DNA from: Imbricaverruca yamaguchii
Taxonomy: Eukaryota; Arthropoda; Thecostraca; Neoverrucidae
Length of the DNA: 64,000 nucleotides
Direction: 5' to 3'
Assembly (NCBI GenBank): GCA_034440575.1
Contig: JAOTOL010001070.1
Location: 112,001-176,000 of the forward strand
The position numbers and the translations under genes are program-made. Of this stretch, positions 1-10,365 are shown one piece after another. The first letter of the stretch is position 1. Each line of letters begins with the position of its first letter. The notes beneath the pieces are model-generated. The model did not search any database. It was given only the letters and a program-made list of their open reading frames with translations, and was not told the DNA's origin.

Positions 1-390
1 CGGTTTGGGCTGACCATGGCGGGTTCTCACACGCGCCGTGACCCTCGGCTCTGTGTTCGGTTTGGGCTGACCATGGCGGGTTCTCACACGCGCCGTGACC
101 CTCGGCTCTGTGTTCGGTTTGGGCTGACCATGGCGGGTTCTCACACGCGCCGTGACCCTCGGCTCTGTGTTCGGTTTGGGCTGACCATGGCGGGTTCTCA
201 CACGCGCCGTGACCCTCGGCTCTGTGTTCGGTTTGGGCTGACCATGGCGGGTTCTCACACGCGCCGTGACCCTCGGTCTGTGTTGGTTTGGGTGATCTTG
301 GGGGGTTTCACGTGACCCTCGGCTGTGTGTTCGGTTTGGGCTGACCATGGCGGGTTCTCACACGCGCCGTGACCCTCGTCTCTGTGTTCG
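1..390 (+). repeat. 57-bp minisatellite
   Basis: About five near-identical direct copies of a 57-bp unit beginning CGGTTTGGGCTGACCATGGC run from the window edge to about 275. A disrupted copy follows, then a partial one to about 390. Because 57 is a multiple of three, the array reads as an open frame with a 19-residue repeat. There is no other sign of coding, so I treat that frame as an artefact. It lies in the intron upstream of the third PDZ exon of pyd. Confidence 0.9.
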
Positions 391-540
391 GTTTCAGTCG
401 ACGATCTGCTGGCGAATGGTGTGAACGGATCGCATTACCCGCAAAACTCCGGTACGTCTCGCGAGTCGCCACCTCGCCTCGCGTCGCCTCGACCGCCAAC
501 ACCCGGTCCAACCGGTCTCCACCTGCCCCCCTCCCCCTGT

Positions 541-775
541 CACATGGCCAGTACTTGGTCCGACCGGTCCCCGCCAGCGTCACCTTGCCTGTCACGTGGA
601 CTGTACTCAGTCCAGCCAGTCTCCGCCCGCGTCACCCCACCAGCCACGTGGCCCGTACTTGGTCCGACCAGTCCCCGCCAGCGTCACCTTGCCTGTCACG
701 TGGACTGTACTCAGTCCAGCCAGTCTCCGCCCGCGTCACACCACCTGTCACGTGGCCGCCACTGTCGTCATTCCT
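541..775 (+). repeat. 104-bp tandem repeat, about 2.2 copies
   Basis: The phrase GTACTTGGTCCGACC recurs at 551 and 655, and the flanking sequence repeats with the same 104-bp period to about 775. The region is GC-rich and open in several frames, as expected for a repeat of this composition. No coding similarity seen. Confidence 0.8.
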
Positions 776-920
776 CAGCCAAAACCGCTCCTCAACCGAT
801 CGGATCAAGCTGTCGTTCGGCCACGTCTTAATGGTTATCAAGTCAGCGCTTCGAACAGGGCGGATGGAAAAAGCAATCTGATAATGTGCGCTCTGTATGC
901 TGGTTTGGTTGGTTCCTGTT

Positions 921-1055
921 AGTCGCGGCAGCTCAGTCTGTAGGGTGTTGGGATTTTGACCGTGAGATTGAAGGTTCGAATCCCATACCAGGCGGAATTA
1001 CCGAGTGCATTCGCGACAAATCGGCGTGAGGGATGAGCTACGGTATGTGATTTAG
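921..1055 (+). mobile_element. tRNA-derived SINE (family B)
   Basis: The 5' end is tRNA-like: an A box reading GGCAGCTCAGTCTG and, about 35 bases on, a B box GGTTCGAATCC. It is followed by the block AATCGGCGTGAG, which also occurs in the family A SINEs at 8.5-9.5 kb although the tRNA heads differ. The tail is not clear. Family known: tRNA-derived SINEs carry an internal RNA polymerase III promoter of this form. Confidence 0.65.
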
Positions 1056-1870
1056 CGTTTGAATGCGTCATGAGAACAAGATTCGTGTTCTTGGAGGATT
1101 CTGTGTTCAGAAGGGACAATTGTTCAGCTATCACACAAGATTGTTCATTTATCGTGTTCAGGCTTTTACGAACCCCGGCCAAATAATTGTTCATTTGTCG
1201 TTTTCAGACTTTTACGAACCCCGGCGACAATCCAGCTACGACCAGCAGTCGCCGAATTCAAAAGGCCCCGTGTAAGTTGCGGAGCGGTTCATTCGCACTC
1301 CGCCCCGATCGGCTGTGTTGCCATGGAAAATGTCATGATTTCCTACGTACTTTGTCGTGCTACTTACCGCCTGCTTACCGCAATTTTGAATGGCGTTGCG
1401 TTGGTGGGGCACGTCTTAGTTGGAGGTGCCGAGGACAGCGTTGCGCCTCACTCGAGCCGATAGGCATGTCTAGGTGCATGGACAACTCTGTGCCTGGAAC
1501 GATTCTGATGTTGGTAGAACGACAGTCGATTCGCAGCATACCAGGCATCGTCGGCTTCCGTGCCATTAGGTAGGTGACGGTCATTAGGTGACGGTCCTTG
1601 CTTCCCGAAGTTGCCAGGGTGGCCACACAGTTGGTAAGGCCGCTGCCCTACCAACGTATTTTGCTCATGTTCCCGTGTGACAATCTTGTGTCTGTGCATA
1701 AAGCTTTGTGCTGACGCATACCTTTGCCACAGCCACAGCATAGCCGCAGCTGTGTGCGATTTGCGATGGCCTGTTTGACGTTCTTCAGTTGGTTTTGATG
1801 TTGTGCGTGCCATTGCAAGCAGCTAACCGTTCCCACCCTGCTTGGCTGACTGCGGTGCGCATGGCGACAG
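1056..1870. other. pyd intron sequence, no gene seen
   Basis: Unique-looking sequence between the SINE and the PDZ3 exon. Open frames of 60-130 codons occur on both strands but overlap each other and show no family motif, so I do not call them. The last bases before 1871 supply an AG acceptor with only a weak pyrimidine tract. Confidence 0.6.
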
Positions 1871-2021
1871 GCCGGACCCGAGGTTCGTCAGCTTCCAGAA
1901 GGAGGGCTCGGTCGGCATCCGACTGGCGGGCGGCAACAAGACGGGCATCTACGTGACCGCCGTGCAGGCCGGCTCGCCGGCCGCCGTGCAGGGTCTCCAG
2001 CCGGGCGACAGGATCATCAAG
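1871..2021 (+). CDS. pyd: pyd / ZO-1 exon: third PDZ domain, first half
   Basis: This exon encodes the start of the third PDZ domain of a ZO-1/polychaetoid MAGUK scaffold, which sits under cell junctions and links transmembrane adhesion proteins to actin. Visible: the run [20 protein letters not shown] carries the GIRLAGG carboxylate-binding loop in place of the usual GLGF; after it come [13 protein letters not shown] and [10 protein letters not shown], the standard PDZ strand and helix order. The acceptor is the AG at 1869-1870 and the donor follows AAG at 2021, ending in phase 0. It joins in frame to the exon at 3942. PDZ1 and PDZ2 are not in the window, so the gene starts to the left. Confidence 0.93.
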
Positions 2022-3941
2022 GTAGCGCGCGCACACTGGCGCGCCGCGCCCAAACCCCGCTCCCGACCAGTGCCCACCCTCACGCTGTGCTCGGCTCGCC
2101 GGCCCTTCCGCCCAGGTAGTCCCTGCCCTGCGGATGTAGAGATAGGTGCGCGCAGATGTAGAGATGGGCGACGGAGCCTCGCATCACGACCGTACCGTCA
2201 GCGTGATGGATGGTGCCGATGTAGAGAGGGTGATGCTGTCCGACCCGGCATTTCCTGGAGGAGCGACGTGGACGGTCAGATGCCTCTCTTTCCTCAGTTA
2301 TTCTCTTAGTGTATTAACCACTGGAGGCAGAGGGGTGAGGCTTTCGATACCCCTTCGTGCATTTTGTGTGCGTACTGTGGCAGGTTGCAAGATATGCTCT
2401 GAAATCAGATCGGCAGGCTTGAGGCAGTGATATTAAGAAAGCAAGTTCGATGAAAATTGTTCAAACAAGAAGCATGTACACACGCATCGGAGGGCCTCTC
2501 CCATGACGAGCACCGAATGGGGGAGGATTCGCTTCCCATGTGATCTCGGAAACTACTGAGGATACAAGCGCGTAATTCGAAGGGGTAGACTATGGCCGTA
2601 GTGAACTCTCTTCAGTATAAATTGCATAACCCAAAGTCATGCCTCCAGGGTAATAGTTGGTCAAATTGGCCTCCATACCGCTTCTCCGCTTTACCATGTC
2701 GAGGAAACTTGCATGTCCTTGAACGTTCCGCGGCCGGACGGCCGCCGGTCGGTCGACTTTGCACCCTTCGCCGCCCTCCCCTCTCGCAGTTCCTAGATTT
2801 CCCAATTGATTTGGATATTTTTGCGTAGAGTGTGCTGATAAATTGTCAATGAAGTCACAATATTGCATTACACCTCGCCCATTTATGAGATATAAAAAAG
2901 CAGGACGGGTGGACTGATTCCTCCCCTTCCGGTGCGCGTGTTGATGAAGTAAGCGATCAGTAGTTTTTAATTCCTTGATTGGTTATCAGTCAACATGCCG
3001 GAAGGGAATTTCGTCGGTGATATTCTTAGTGCAGCAAACGTGAAGATAGTATCATTTCTCACGTTTTTTGGTCACTTGATGATTCTTGCAGTTTATCGGG
3101 TAGTTCATCGCTCATTACATCGTGCAGTCAGTATGTTGTGCGGTACATGAGCTGATCGTCGTCCTCCATATAATGCTCACTATCCTCACGCTTTGACATC
3201 ATCCACCAGCAAACATCATCGTGCTAATGCCGTTACGCCGGTATGTTCGCTGGTGTGCCTCTGCTGTGCTCTCTAGCAAGATAGCTGCAGGGAGAAATGA
3301 GTGAAATACAAAACAGAATTATCGCGTGAATAACATGTCAGCGACTGGTAGTGTTGATTTCGGCAGTTAGATAGCCAGAGCCACTCTGGCGGCAAGCTCA
3401 TCGAGTGCGTCCATTTCGGATGCCGGAGGCCCTTGATTTAGGTCTGACCACGGGCAGGCTTTTCCTCGGGCGGCTCATTCTCGAGCTATGGTAGAGACTG
3501 GGAAGTGTTCTCCTTCCCACGGGATTCACGGAAGCCGACCAGCGCCCACGGCGTCTGGTTGAAGCGCACGCTCTGCCTGTAGGCAGATGCCATCCTATTC
3601 TGGTGACACGCATTTAGAGCACGGTCTCGCTTCGTATCACCGAAGCAGTCCTCCGTTCGCCGGGCCGGATAAATTTGGATAGCCCACCCTGTGCACAACA
3701 TGCTTCAGTGGCGAATCTGAGATCCGGCAGATGAACGAAACTCTCCTGCAGTAATACCGAAAATGGAACCTCTGCCTCTTGTGCGTAGTGTGTGTGTGTG
3801 CGTGTGTTCCTGCTCGAGCGTGTACGACACACAAATGTCAAGGCAGAGTACCGTTTTTAGTCTGATAGCCAAGGCTCGTACCCCGTTGACACCTGCCCTC
3901 CCTGGAGGTGAGCGGCTGCTGGACGTCGCGGTGTTTTCCAG
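2022..3941. other. pyd intron
   Basis: A 1.9-kb intron. It holds a short GT-rich microsatellite near 3785-3805 and otherwise no recognisable element. Open frames of 60-155 codons on both strands look random. The right end has a good acceptor, a T-rich tract ending TTTTCCAG at 3941. Confidence 0.7.
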
Positions 3942-4093
3942 GTTAACGGGATGGAGATGAAAGGCGTGACGCGAGAGGAGGCGGTGCTGTTCCTGCTCAG
4001 TCTGCAGGACCAGATCGACCTGATCGTGCAGTACAAGAGAAGCGAGTACGACCAGCTGGTCGCCACTCAGCAGGGCGACTCGTTCTACATTAG
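3942..4093 (+). CDS. pyd: pyd / ZO-1 exon: end of PDZ3 and PDZ-SH3 linker
   Basis: The translation begins VNGMEMKGVTREEAVLFLLS, the final helix of PDZ3 (the EEAVLFLL string is characteristic of ZO proteins). It ends GDSFYIR, the conserved lead-in to the SH3 domain (ZO-1 has GDSFYIRTHF). The start is phase 0 after TTTTCCAG and the exon ends in phase 2 (AG before GTAAGC), which completes the arginine with the first base of the exon at 4656. No start codon is needed; this is an internal exon. Confidence 0.93.
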
Positions 4094-4655
4094 GTAAGCC
4101 GTACTGGGCACTGTGTTCCTGTGCTCACGTGCAAAGCGGTGAGCACAGGAACCACAATAGCCACAATACATCCAGTGCTAAGTGCTTGGAGTTTGTGTTT
4201 GGCATTGGGGGTGTGTTCCGTACGTGAAAGGTGGTATGTTGTGATTGCAACGTGATCCCGCTGCCTGCTGCCCTTGCGTTGTCGTAGCCATGCGAAGCTA
4301 AGGTTGGGAGAATATCCTTTCGATACAAGCATTCTGGCTGTGCAGTCGATCATGATCTGAAATTGTGATTATGCTTCTGCACCTGCTTACACAGGAGTGA
4401 GTGCAACTGCACCCATAGTCGTATTAAATGGCAATGCACTGTGCCTGCCCCTGTGATGATAATGTCTGTCACTAGCCTATTTGGCGGATATCACTCAGCG
4501 TTTTTGTCGGCTACTCATGGACTTGTTACCATGTTCATCACCGCTCACGCTACATTCATAGACCAATCCCTTGGATATGCTTTGCATGGCTGATCGGACA
4601 TGAGACTATCTTTGTCAGGTCAATATTGTACTCGTGATTGCCTTTGTCGTTTCAG

Positions 4656-4777
4656 AACTCACTTCAACTATGAACAGTCCAACAAGAATGAACTGAGCTT
4701 TCGCAAGGGTGATATATTCCACGTGGTGGATACACTGAATATGGGCGGCGTAGGGGCGTGGCAGGTGTACAGAATAG
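4656..4777 (+). CDS. pyd: pyd / ZO-1 exon: SH3 domain, first part
   Basis: Forty codons beginning THFNYEQSNKNELSFRKGDI then FHVVDTLNMGG and GAWQVYRI. The ELSF-KGDIF-VVDT spacing is the SH3 core of ZO-family MAGUKs, which packs against the guanylate-kinase-like domain. The acceptor is CGTTTCAG at 4655 and the donor GTGAGT follows at 4778. The exon ends in phase 1, matching the exon at 5538. The upstream intron (4094-4655) has nothing notable. Confidence 0.93.
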
Positions 4778-5260
4778 GTGAGTCACGCTTCTCCCGGCCG
4801 GGACCGAACTAGGTGTCCAGGACGGCAGCCATCCTAACCGTCATTCAATTTGGAGTCCGTAGCTGGCACAGATGAACGCATTCTCAGGTTAGCCTATCGG
4901 CTCTTGGTTGTGTTGTGCAGCCACGTTTAGGCTATCGCTGACAGCCGTCCGTGATTTGTCTGACTAGTGCGAGAACTAGTTGTTGCAACGTATGGACCGT
5001 AGCCACCTGGCTTGTGTGTTCATTGCGTCTTGTCGTGCACTCTGAAATATGGAGTACTCAAATGTGTTGTTAATCTCCGTTCTCCAACAAATCCAACAGC
5101 GTACCCCCTTCTTTTCCACCAGCATATGCAACGAAAAGCTATGGGCAGAATATGCTTTGCTCCTCTGCCCCATTAGCCTGTCGTCTGCTTCCTTATCTTC
5201 GTTTCCGCACGCGGGCTATGAAACGTCTTCACTCAGCGCCGCCAGCGGGAGACCTCAACT

Positions 5261-5440
5261 GGGGCGGGGATGGCCGAGTGGTTAAGGTGTCGGGCTATGG
5301 GTACCAAAGGTCCCGGGTTCGACTCTAGCGCCACTCAGGACATTTCCCAATCCCGCGGCCCACCGGCGAAACAGTGTGGGCGGCGCCATTAACCGTGAAT
5401 GTGCATAAAGTATGTCGTGAACCAACCAATAAACAAACAA
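5261..5440 (+). mobile_element. tRNA-derived SINE (family C), full length, with target-site duplication
   Basis: The head has an A box TGGCCGAGTGG and a B box GGTTCGACTC, like a class II (leucine or serine) tRNA. The body follows, then a tail of AACCAATAAACAAAC type. The insert is flanked by a perfect 14-bp direct repeat, GGGAGACCTCAACT, at 5247-5260 and 5441-5454. This shows retroposition by a LINE-type machinery. A 5'-truncated copy of the same family lies inverted at 43588-43716. It inserted in a pyd intron less than 100 bp before the next exon. Confidence 0.92.
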
Positions 5441-5537
5441 GGGAGACCTCAACTATTCCCATCGGCCTTCTCCCGTCCCAGCCCATGCACCTGACTCCGA
5501 CCATAACAGCGACCGGCCCGCCACCTTTCGGCCACAG

Positions 5538-5879
5538 GGCGCAACAACGAGGCGACACAGAAGGGAGTCATCCCCAACAAATCTCGCGCCGAGGAGCTGG
5601 CCACCGCCCAGTTCAACGCGGCCAAGAAGGAGCAGAGCTTTATCGAGACGCGCAGCCGGCTGTTCAGCAGGAAGCGGCGCCAGCGGCGCTCCAAGTCGCT
5701 CGGCAAGGACCACTGGGAGGACCTGGTGTTCTCCGACTCGGTGTCCAAGTTCCCGGCGTACGAGCGCGTCACGCTGCGCGCGGCCGGCTTCATGCGGCCG
5801 GTCGTGCTGTTCGGCGCCGTGGCGGACGTGGCGCGCCAGCAGCTGCTGCGCGACATGCCCGACCGGCTGTCGGCGCCAC
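5538..5879 (+). CDS. pyd: pyd / ZO-1 exon: end of SH3 and start of guanylate-kinase-like domain
   Basis: The exon opens with RNNEATQKGVIPNKSRAEEL, equivalent to the end of the ZO-1 SH3 domain (GIIPNKNRAE). It continues through a basic hinge (SRKRRQRRSKSLGKDHWEDL) to FPAYERVTLRAAGFMRPVVL and FGAVADVARQQL, the first strands of the GUK domain. As in all ZO proteins, the P-loop needed for nucleotide binding is absent, so a protein-binding role rather than kinase activity is expected. The start is phase 1 after CCACAG at 5537. The end is phase 1 before GTGAGT at 5880, and the exon joins in frame to 8090. Confidence 0.93.
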
Positions 5880-6218
5880 GTGAGTACCGCCACACAGCTG
5901 GCGGCGGCAGCTGCTGAGCGTGCGTCTCGTGCTATTGGTTGTTCGTTCTTGCATGAGTGGTGTTGGTGCTTGGAATGTGAGGCTCAATACGCCCGCATGC
6001 TAAGTTGTATTGTTATTTCCAACAGTTCAAAATATCGTTTTGGAATTTGGTACTTTGAACAAGTGATGAGCGCACGTCTAGTGAAAACTTGTATCACGGG
6101 TGGTGTAAATTATTTGGCAAGGCATTCTTGCGAAAACCATGAGAACAAAATTAAGATGTTCGAATGAACGCCCTCCTTGAATCAAACTAGAAGTGATGAA
6201 GAGTTCTTTTATACGTCG

Positions 6219-6743
6219 TTAATACTCACACGTCCGGCGGTCCACGCCAACTTCGCATGTCCGGGGGGCCAGATGCAAAAATGTCAGCGGTAACATTGAA
6301 CATAGCTTCCATCTACATGTCACAATCGCTGTGAGATCATTCCGAGCGCAAATATGTAGCCAGGAAACATTTGTATATTTTACCATAGCCCTATAATGGG
6401 AAAGCTATAGCTGCGACCTGACCCAAGGTCAATGCTACGAAAAAAAAACGATATACATATTATGGTCCCTGATGAGATTATGGTGCCATGTTATATGTTT
6501 GAAATCAATCGCCCAAGTATTGTGGAAGAAGACCTAGAACTCCGAGTGTAGTTTTGTTACTTCGCCTAATCTGGTGACCTGACCTGAATTGATCCAGAAT
6601 TCAAAATTATGAGGATATGGGGAAAAGACCAATTGACAGCTATGCGAGGTTTTGTCTTGCTAACCCGATTAGTTTGGCGGCAAATGAGGAAAAACCGGAG
6701 GGGGCAGATGTCTGCCCCCCCCCCCCGGACGTGCGCGTGTTAT
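6219..6743 (+). mobile_element. piggyBac-like non-autonomous element (MITE), subfamily 2
   Basis: The left end is TTAATACTCACACGTCCGG and the right end, read on the other strand, is ATAACACGCGCACGTCCGG. These are imperfect terminal inverted repeats next to TTAA on the left and a mutated TTAT on the right. The interior is closely related to the element at 15235-16239; both contain the string GGTAACATTGA and a run ending in GGACGT. There is no transposase frame. The TTAA target is the hallmark of piggyBac-type elements, but the family assignment is inference. Confidence 0.7.
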
Positions 6744-6829
6744 TATATCGCCCATTTTCATTTGAACATCACTGAAGCAATGTAAATAGCGTAACATCCA
6801 CCTTAAAAATTTAATCCGAGTTGTTTGCT

Positions 6830-7130
6830 GGGGCGGCTTTAGGAACTAGGGTTCTATTGCTAAGCGGAGCTTGTTGCGTGAACCCTGGCCCCACCACCCG
6901 ATCCATGAATTCCAGTTCAACGGCAGAATTTAGACCGAAAGTGTAACGTGCCGCCAATGCACCGACACGGTCGCTCGGTAGCTCGACCCCGGCCTTATCG
7001 GGCCAGCTGCCAACTGACACTCCCGGCTGAGGGCTAAATGCGAGCGCGCGAAGCAACTCGAACACTGTGTTGCCAGAACAGGGGAGACCAGAGCAAGTCA
7101 GCGCTTTAACCAACTGAGCTACCGGGGTGG
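6830..7130 (-). mobile_element. Probable tRNA-derived SINE (family E), minus strand
   Basis: On the minus strand the head reads GGTAGCTCAGTTGGTTAAAG, an excellent tRNA A-box region (D arm). About 65 bases further on is GTGTTCGAGTTGC, a degenerate B box. The following 230 bases have no coding signal; a 118-codon frame there simply follows the element. Target duplications were not recognised. It could instead be a tRNA pseudogene. Confidence 0.55.
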
Positions 7131-7566
7131 CTTGAATCCCATCGTTCGATTCCAGGAGGGAGGCCATTTCGCAGCGTTTCTAGGCAATGAAGATCACGAA
7201 GATGGGGCAAATCACAGACTTACCATTGCCAATTGCCGACGTTGTTTTAATATTTGCCTTTACTTAGGTTGCTACGAAGGTTAGCCGATAGTCAAGTGCC
7301 GAATTTTGGTGTATATGTGGGTGTATAGCGTAGGACGGGTACGGCTGGCAAAGTCATCATGGAGGAGACGGAGCCCGAAACTTGGAACCCTTCCCTGCTA
7401 GCTTGTGGCATTGCTACTTGCGTGACTCGTGAGTGCTGCCACCGTGGCCTGACGACGCGACGTGAAGGCTGCCCACTCGGACACTCAGAAGCTCCTGGTC
7501 CTACCTTACATCACATTTCGGAGGATTCTAGTAATCGAGCCAGGAAACCCATGATATATACACATC

Positions 7567-7800
<234 letters not shown>

Positions 7801-8089
7801 TCGGTCCAGTTGTCCTTGGTATCTGATGTAGTGTTTCAAATTGTGTTGTGCTCACTCATAGAAATAGGGTATCAACTGACGTGAATATCAGGTAGCAGCT
7901 TTTCCGACAATTCTTAATCTGATTCGGACATCGATACTGACTATGTATCGGGACACCACCCTAGATTTCTGCATATGACACCGCCTCTGATGCTGATTCA
8001 GATTCGGAATTTCACTGATTGCGACTGACCTGACATAGTTGCACACTGCGTCTGGGAACGATCCTGAACCTGGTCCGACTCTTCGGCAG

Positions 8090-8312
8090 AGCTAGACGCC
8101 GGCGCCGAGTCGTCCAAGTCGAAGAGCTCGGGCATCATTCGCCTGAGCGCCATCCGCGACCTGGTGGATCGCGGTCGGCACGCGCTGCTCGACGTCACGC
8201 CCAACGCCGTCGACCGACTCAACTACGCCCAGCTCTACCCCATCTGCGTGTTCCTGAGGGCCGAGAGCAAGCACGTGATCAAGGAGGTGCGCGCCGCACG
8301 AGCCGGCGACAT
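8090..8312 (+). CDS. pyd: pyd / ZO-1 exon: guanylate-kinase-like domain, middle
   Basis: Visible: SSGIIRLSAIRDLVDRGRHA, then [20 protein letters not shown] and CVFLRAESKHVIKEVR. These match the ZO-1 GUK domain nearly residue for residue ([20 protein letters not shown] in vertebrate ZO-1). The acceptor AG is at 8088-8089 (phase 1). The donor GTGAGT begins at 8313 (phase 2), and the join to 10114 is in frame, creating a methionine codon. A tandem repeat starts at the donor itself. Confidence 0.94.
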
Positions 8313-8530
8313 GTGAGTGCATGTGGAGAGTGGGGTCACGGTCTGAGGCGTGTAGCAGGGGGGACTGCTGTCGTGCGTGTACATGTGGAGAGAGGGGTTA
8401 CGGTCTGAGGCGTGTAGCAGGGGGACGGCTGTCGTGCGAGTGCATGCGGAGAGAGAGGTGTCACGGTCTGACATGTGTAGCGGGAAGGACGGCTGACGTG
8501 CCAGTACATGCGGAGGGTGAGGTCAAGGCC
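8313..8530 (+). repeat. About 65-bp tandem repeat starting at a pyd splice donor
   Basis: A unit of roughly 60-66 bp containing GGTCACGGTCTGAGGCGTGT is repeated a little more than three times. The first copy begins exactly with the GTGAGTGCATG of the exon donor, and later copies carry related GTGCGTGTACATG or GTGCGAGTGCATG versions. Confidence 0.8.
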
Positions 8531-8540
8531 TGAGGCGTGA

Positions 8541-8701
8541 GGACGAGTAGCCTGGGGGTAAGTTGCTCGCCTGGCAATCGAAAGATTGTGGGTTCGCGTT
8601 TCACCTGTCGCTACTCTTCGCCCGCGACCAATCGGCGTGAGAGATTGGCGACGCTACATGACTCAACGGTCGATGTGTCGTAAAACCAATAACCAACCAA
8701 C
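8541..8701 (+). mobile_element. tRNA-derived SINE (family A), copy 1
   Basis: It begins GGACGAGTAGCCTGGGGGTA (A box) and has a mutated B box, GGTTCGCGTTTC. The shared core AATCGGCGTGAG and a CCAATAACCAACCAAC tail follow. It lies in the pyd intron after the tandem repeat. The sequence after it (GGTCTGAGGC) resembles the preceding repeat unit, as expected if it inserted into that array. Confidence 0.88.
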
Positions 8702-8890
8702 GGTCTGAGGCTTGTATCGGGGGGGGGGGGACGACCGGCATGTCTCATGTGTTCTTGTTGGGTGTGACGTGTGCGTACTGTGCAGGTGAGACGGTATGTC
8801 GATAAGGCGCCACCTGTTGCCGTGAAGTGTAAATTAACCTTCATTTTAGAAGACGCAGATAACATTCAAAATTGTTCAGATGGAAATTGA

Positions 8891-9050
8891 GGGGAACTAG
8901 TAGTTTGGAGGTAAACTGCTCATATCACAATCGTAGGACTGTGGTTCGAGTCTGACCTGTCGTTACTCTTCGCCCGCGACCAATCGGCGTGAGAGATTGG
9001 CGATGCTATATGACTGAACGGTCGACGTGCCGTAAAAACCAATTACCACC
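8891..9050 (+). mobile_element. tRNA-derived SINE (family A), diverged copy 2
   Basis: The same order of parts as the copies at 8541 and 9391 (TAG-TTTGGAGGTAAACTGCTC head, GGTTCGAGTCTGAC B box, AATCGGCGTGAG core, CCAATTACCA tail) with many substitutions. It is the oldest-looking of the three copies. Confidence 0.82.
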
Positions 9051-9390
9051 ATAAGATAATTGAATGCTGAATGCGGACTGGGTGGTTTTCTCTGTGTTGC
9101 GGCCAACATGGCTATAATTATTGGAAGATAAAGATAAATAAAGTTGGTGCCTCTTGTATATGGTCGATATTTTCCTGAAAGCAGTTCATTAGTATCAGCG
9201 AAGGATGTAGCTTTTATAAAGAGTATTTGTCAAATGATTTGACTAGGCCTCCGGTTGCACCATCGGAGCTCTGGTCAAACATATATACCGACATACTCAC
9301 CTTAGGATGTGTCCGTTCGAAAACTGTTGGGAGCTGGTTCCAGACATCTCCACAGGTGACTGTTGTTCCTCTGACAACATATGTTCCCCG

Positions 9391-9551
9391 GGGACGAGTA
9401 GCCTAGGGGTAAGTTGCTCGTCTCACAATCGAAAGGTTGTGGGTTCGAGTCTCACCCGTCGCTACTCTTCGCCCGCAACCAATCGGCGTGAGAGATTGGC
9501 GACGCTACATGACTCAACGGTCGATGTGTCGTAAAACCAATAACCAACCAA
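9391..9551 (+). mobile_element. tRNA-derived SINE (family A), copy 3, with target-site duplication
   Basis: The best-preserved copy: head GACGAGTAGCCTAGGGGTAA, B box GGTTCGAGTCTC, core AATCGGCGTGAG, tail CCAATAACCAACCAAC. It is flanked by CAACATATGTTCCC on the left and CAACATATGTCCC on the right, a near-perfect target-site duplication of about 12 bases. The insertion is therefore recent. Confidence 0.92.
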
Positions 9552-9784
9552 CATATGTCCCGCCGCTATTATTGTAGCCCGTCCTTCATCGATGCGCTGT
9601 GCAAAAAGGATGCGAAATTGCTGCTTGTCGCAGCGGAGTAAGTGCATTCATTACATTTTGTGTAGCGTGTAATTTGCTGGCGTTGAGAATCCAGGCATTT
9701 CTGTTTGATCACGTTCGTGGCATCCCACGTGGTGTCACGACTTCGTGTGCTCTATCTGAGGCACCTCTATGGTAGTTATGGTGT

Positions 9785-10105
9785 GTCGCTCAGTCACCGC
9801 CGCTGTGTCACTGCGTCACTGAGTCACTGCGTTACTGTGTCGCCATGTCACTGCGTCACTGTGCCATTGTGTCACTATGTCACTGCGTTGCTGTGTCGCC
9901 ATGTCACTGCGTCACTGTGCCATTGTGTCACTATGTCACTGCGTTACTGTGCCACTGAGTCACTGCACCACCGCAACGGTATCACTGCGTCACTGTAACT
10001 GTGTCACTGTGTCACTATGTAGCCGGGACACTGTGTCATTGCATCACTGTGTGACTGGGCCGCTGCGTCACTGTCACTGAGTCACTGTGTCACTGTGTCA
10101 CTCTT
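9785..10105 (+). repeat. GTCACTG(Y)G 9-bp-type satellite
   Basis: About 35 tandem variants of a 9-base motif (GTCACTGCG, GTCACTGTG, GCCACTGTG) fill the last 320 bases of the intron. The array stops about eight bases short of the acceptor CTTCTCGGCAG used by the exon at 10114. Confidence 0.9.
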
Positions 10106-10113
10106 CTCGGCAG

Positions 10114-10288
10114 GCCCCAGCACAAATCGAGTAAGAAGATCTACGAGCAGTGCGTGAAGCTGGAGAAGCTGTGGTCGCACGTGTTCACGGCTACCATCAC
10201 CATGACCGACGCGGACGGCTGGTACCGACGCGTCAAGGAGCTCATCGACAAACAGCAGAACGCCCCCATCTGGATGTCCGAGACCAAG
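10114..10288 (+). CDS. pyd: pyd / ZO-1 exon: end of guanylate-kinase-like domain
   Basis: The translation PQHKSSKKIYEQCVKLEKLW, SHVFTATITMTDADGWYRRV and KELIDKQQNAPIWMSETK corresponds to the C-terminal helices of the ZO GUK domain (vertebrate ZO-1 has KLYERSHKL, TTTINL, DGWYGALKE, WVSEGK). It starts in phase 2 after TCTTCTCGGCAG and ends in phase 0 before a GTGGGG donor. Both the exon at 13541 and the exon at 14801 start in phase 0, so either can follow. Confidence 0.94.
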
Positions 10289-10365
10289 GTGGGGGAACAG
10301 GTCGAGTGGACTTCACAGTGTCGGGCCCAAGGTATATTGTCGGGTTTGCTAAGTGGCCACAGCGT

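Noticed and set aside
1..315. 99-codon repeat protein at the window start
   Set aside because: A 57-bp repeat that happens to be a multiple of three; no splice or start evidence.
5261..5343. A functional tRNA gene
   Set aside because: The A and B boxes are present, but the acceptor and anticodon arms do not pair well and the copy carries a SINE body, tail and target duplication.
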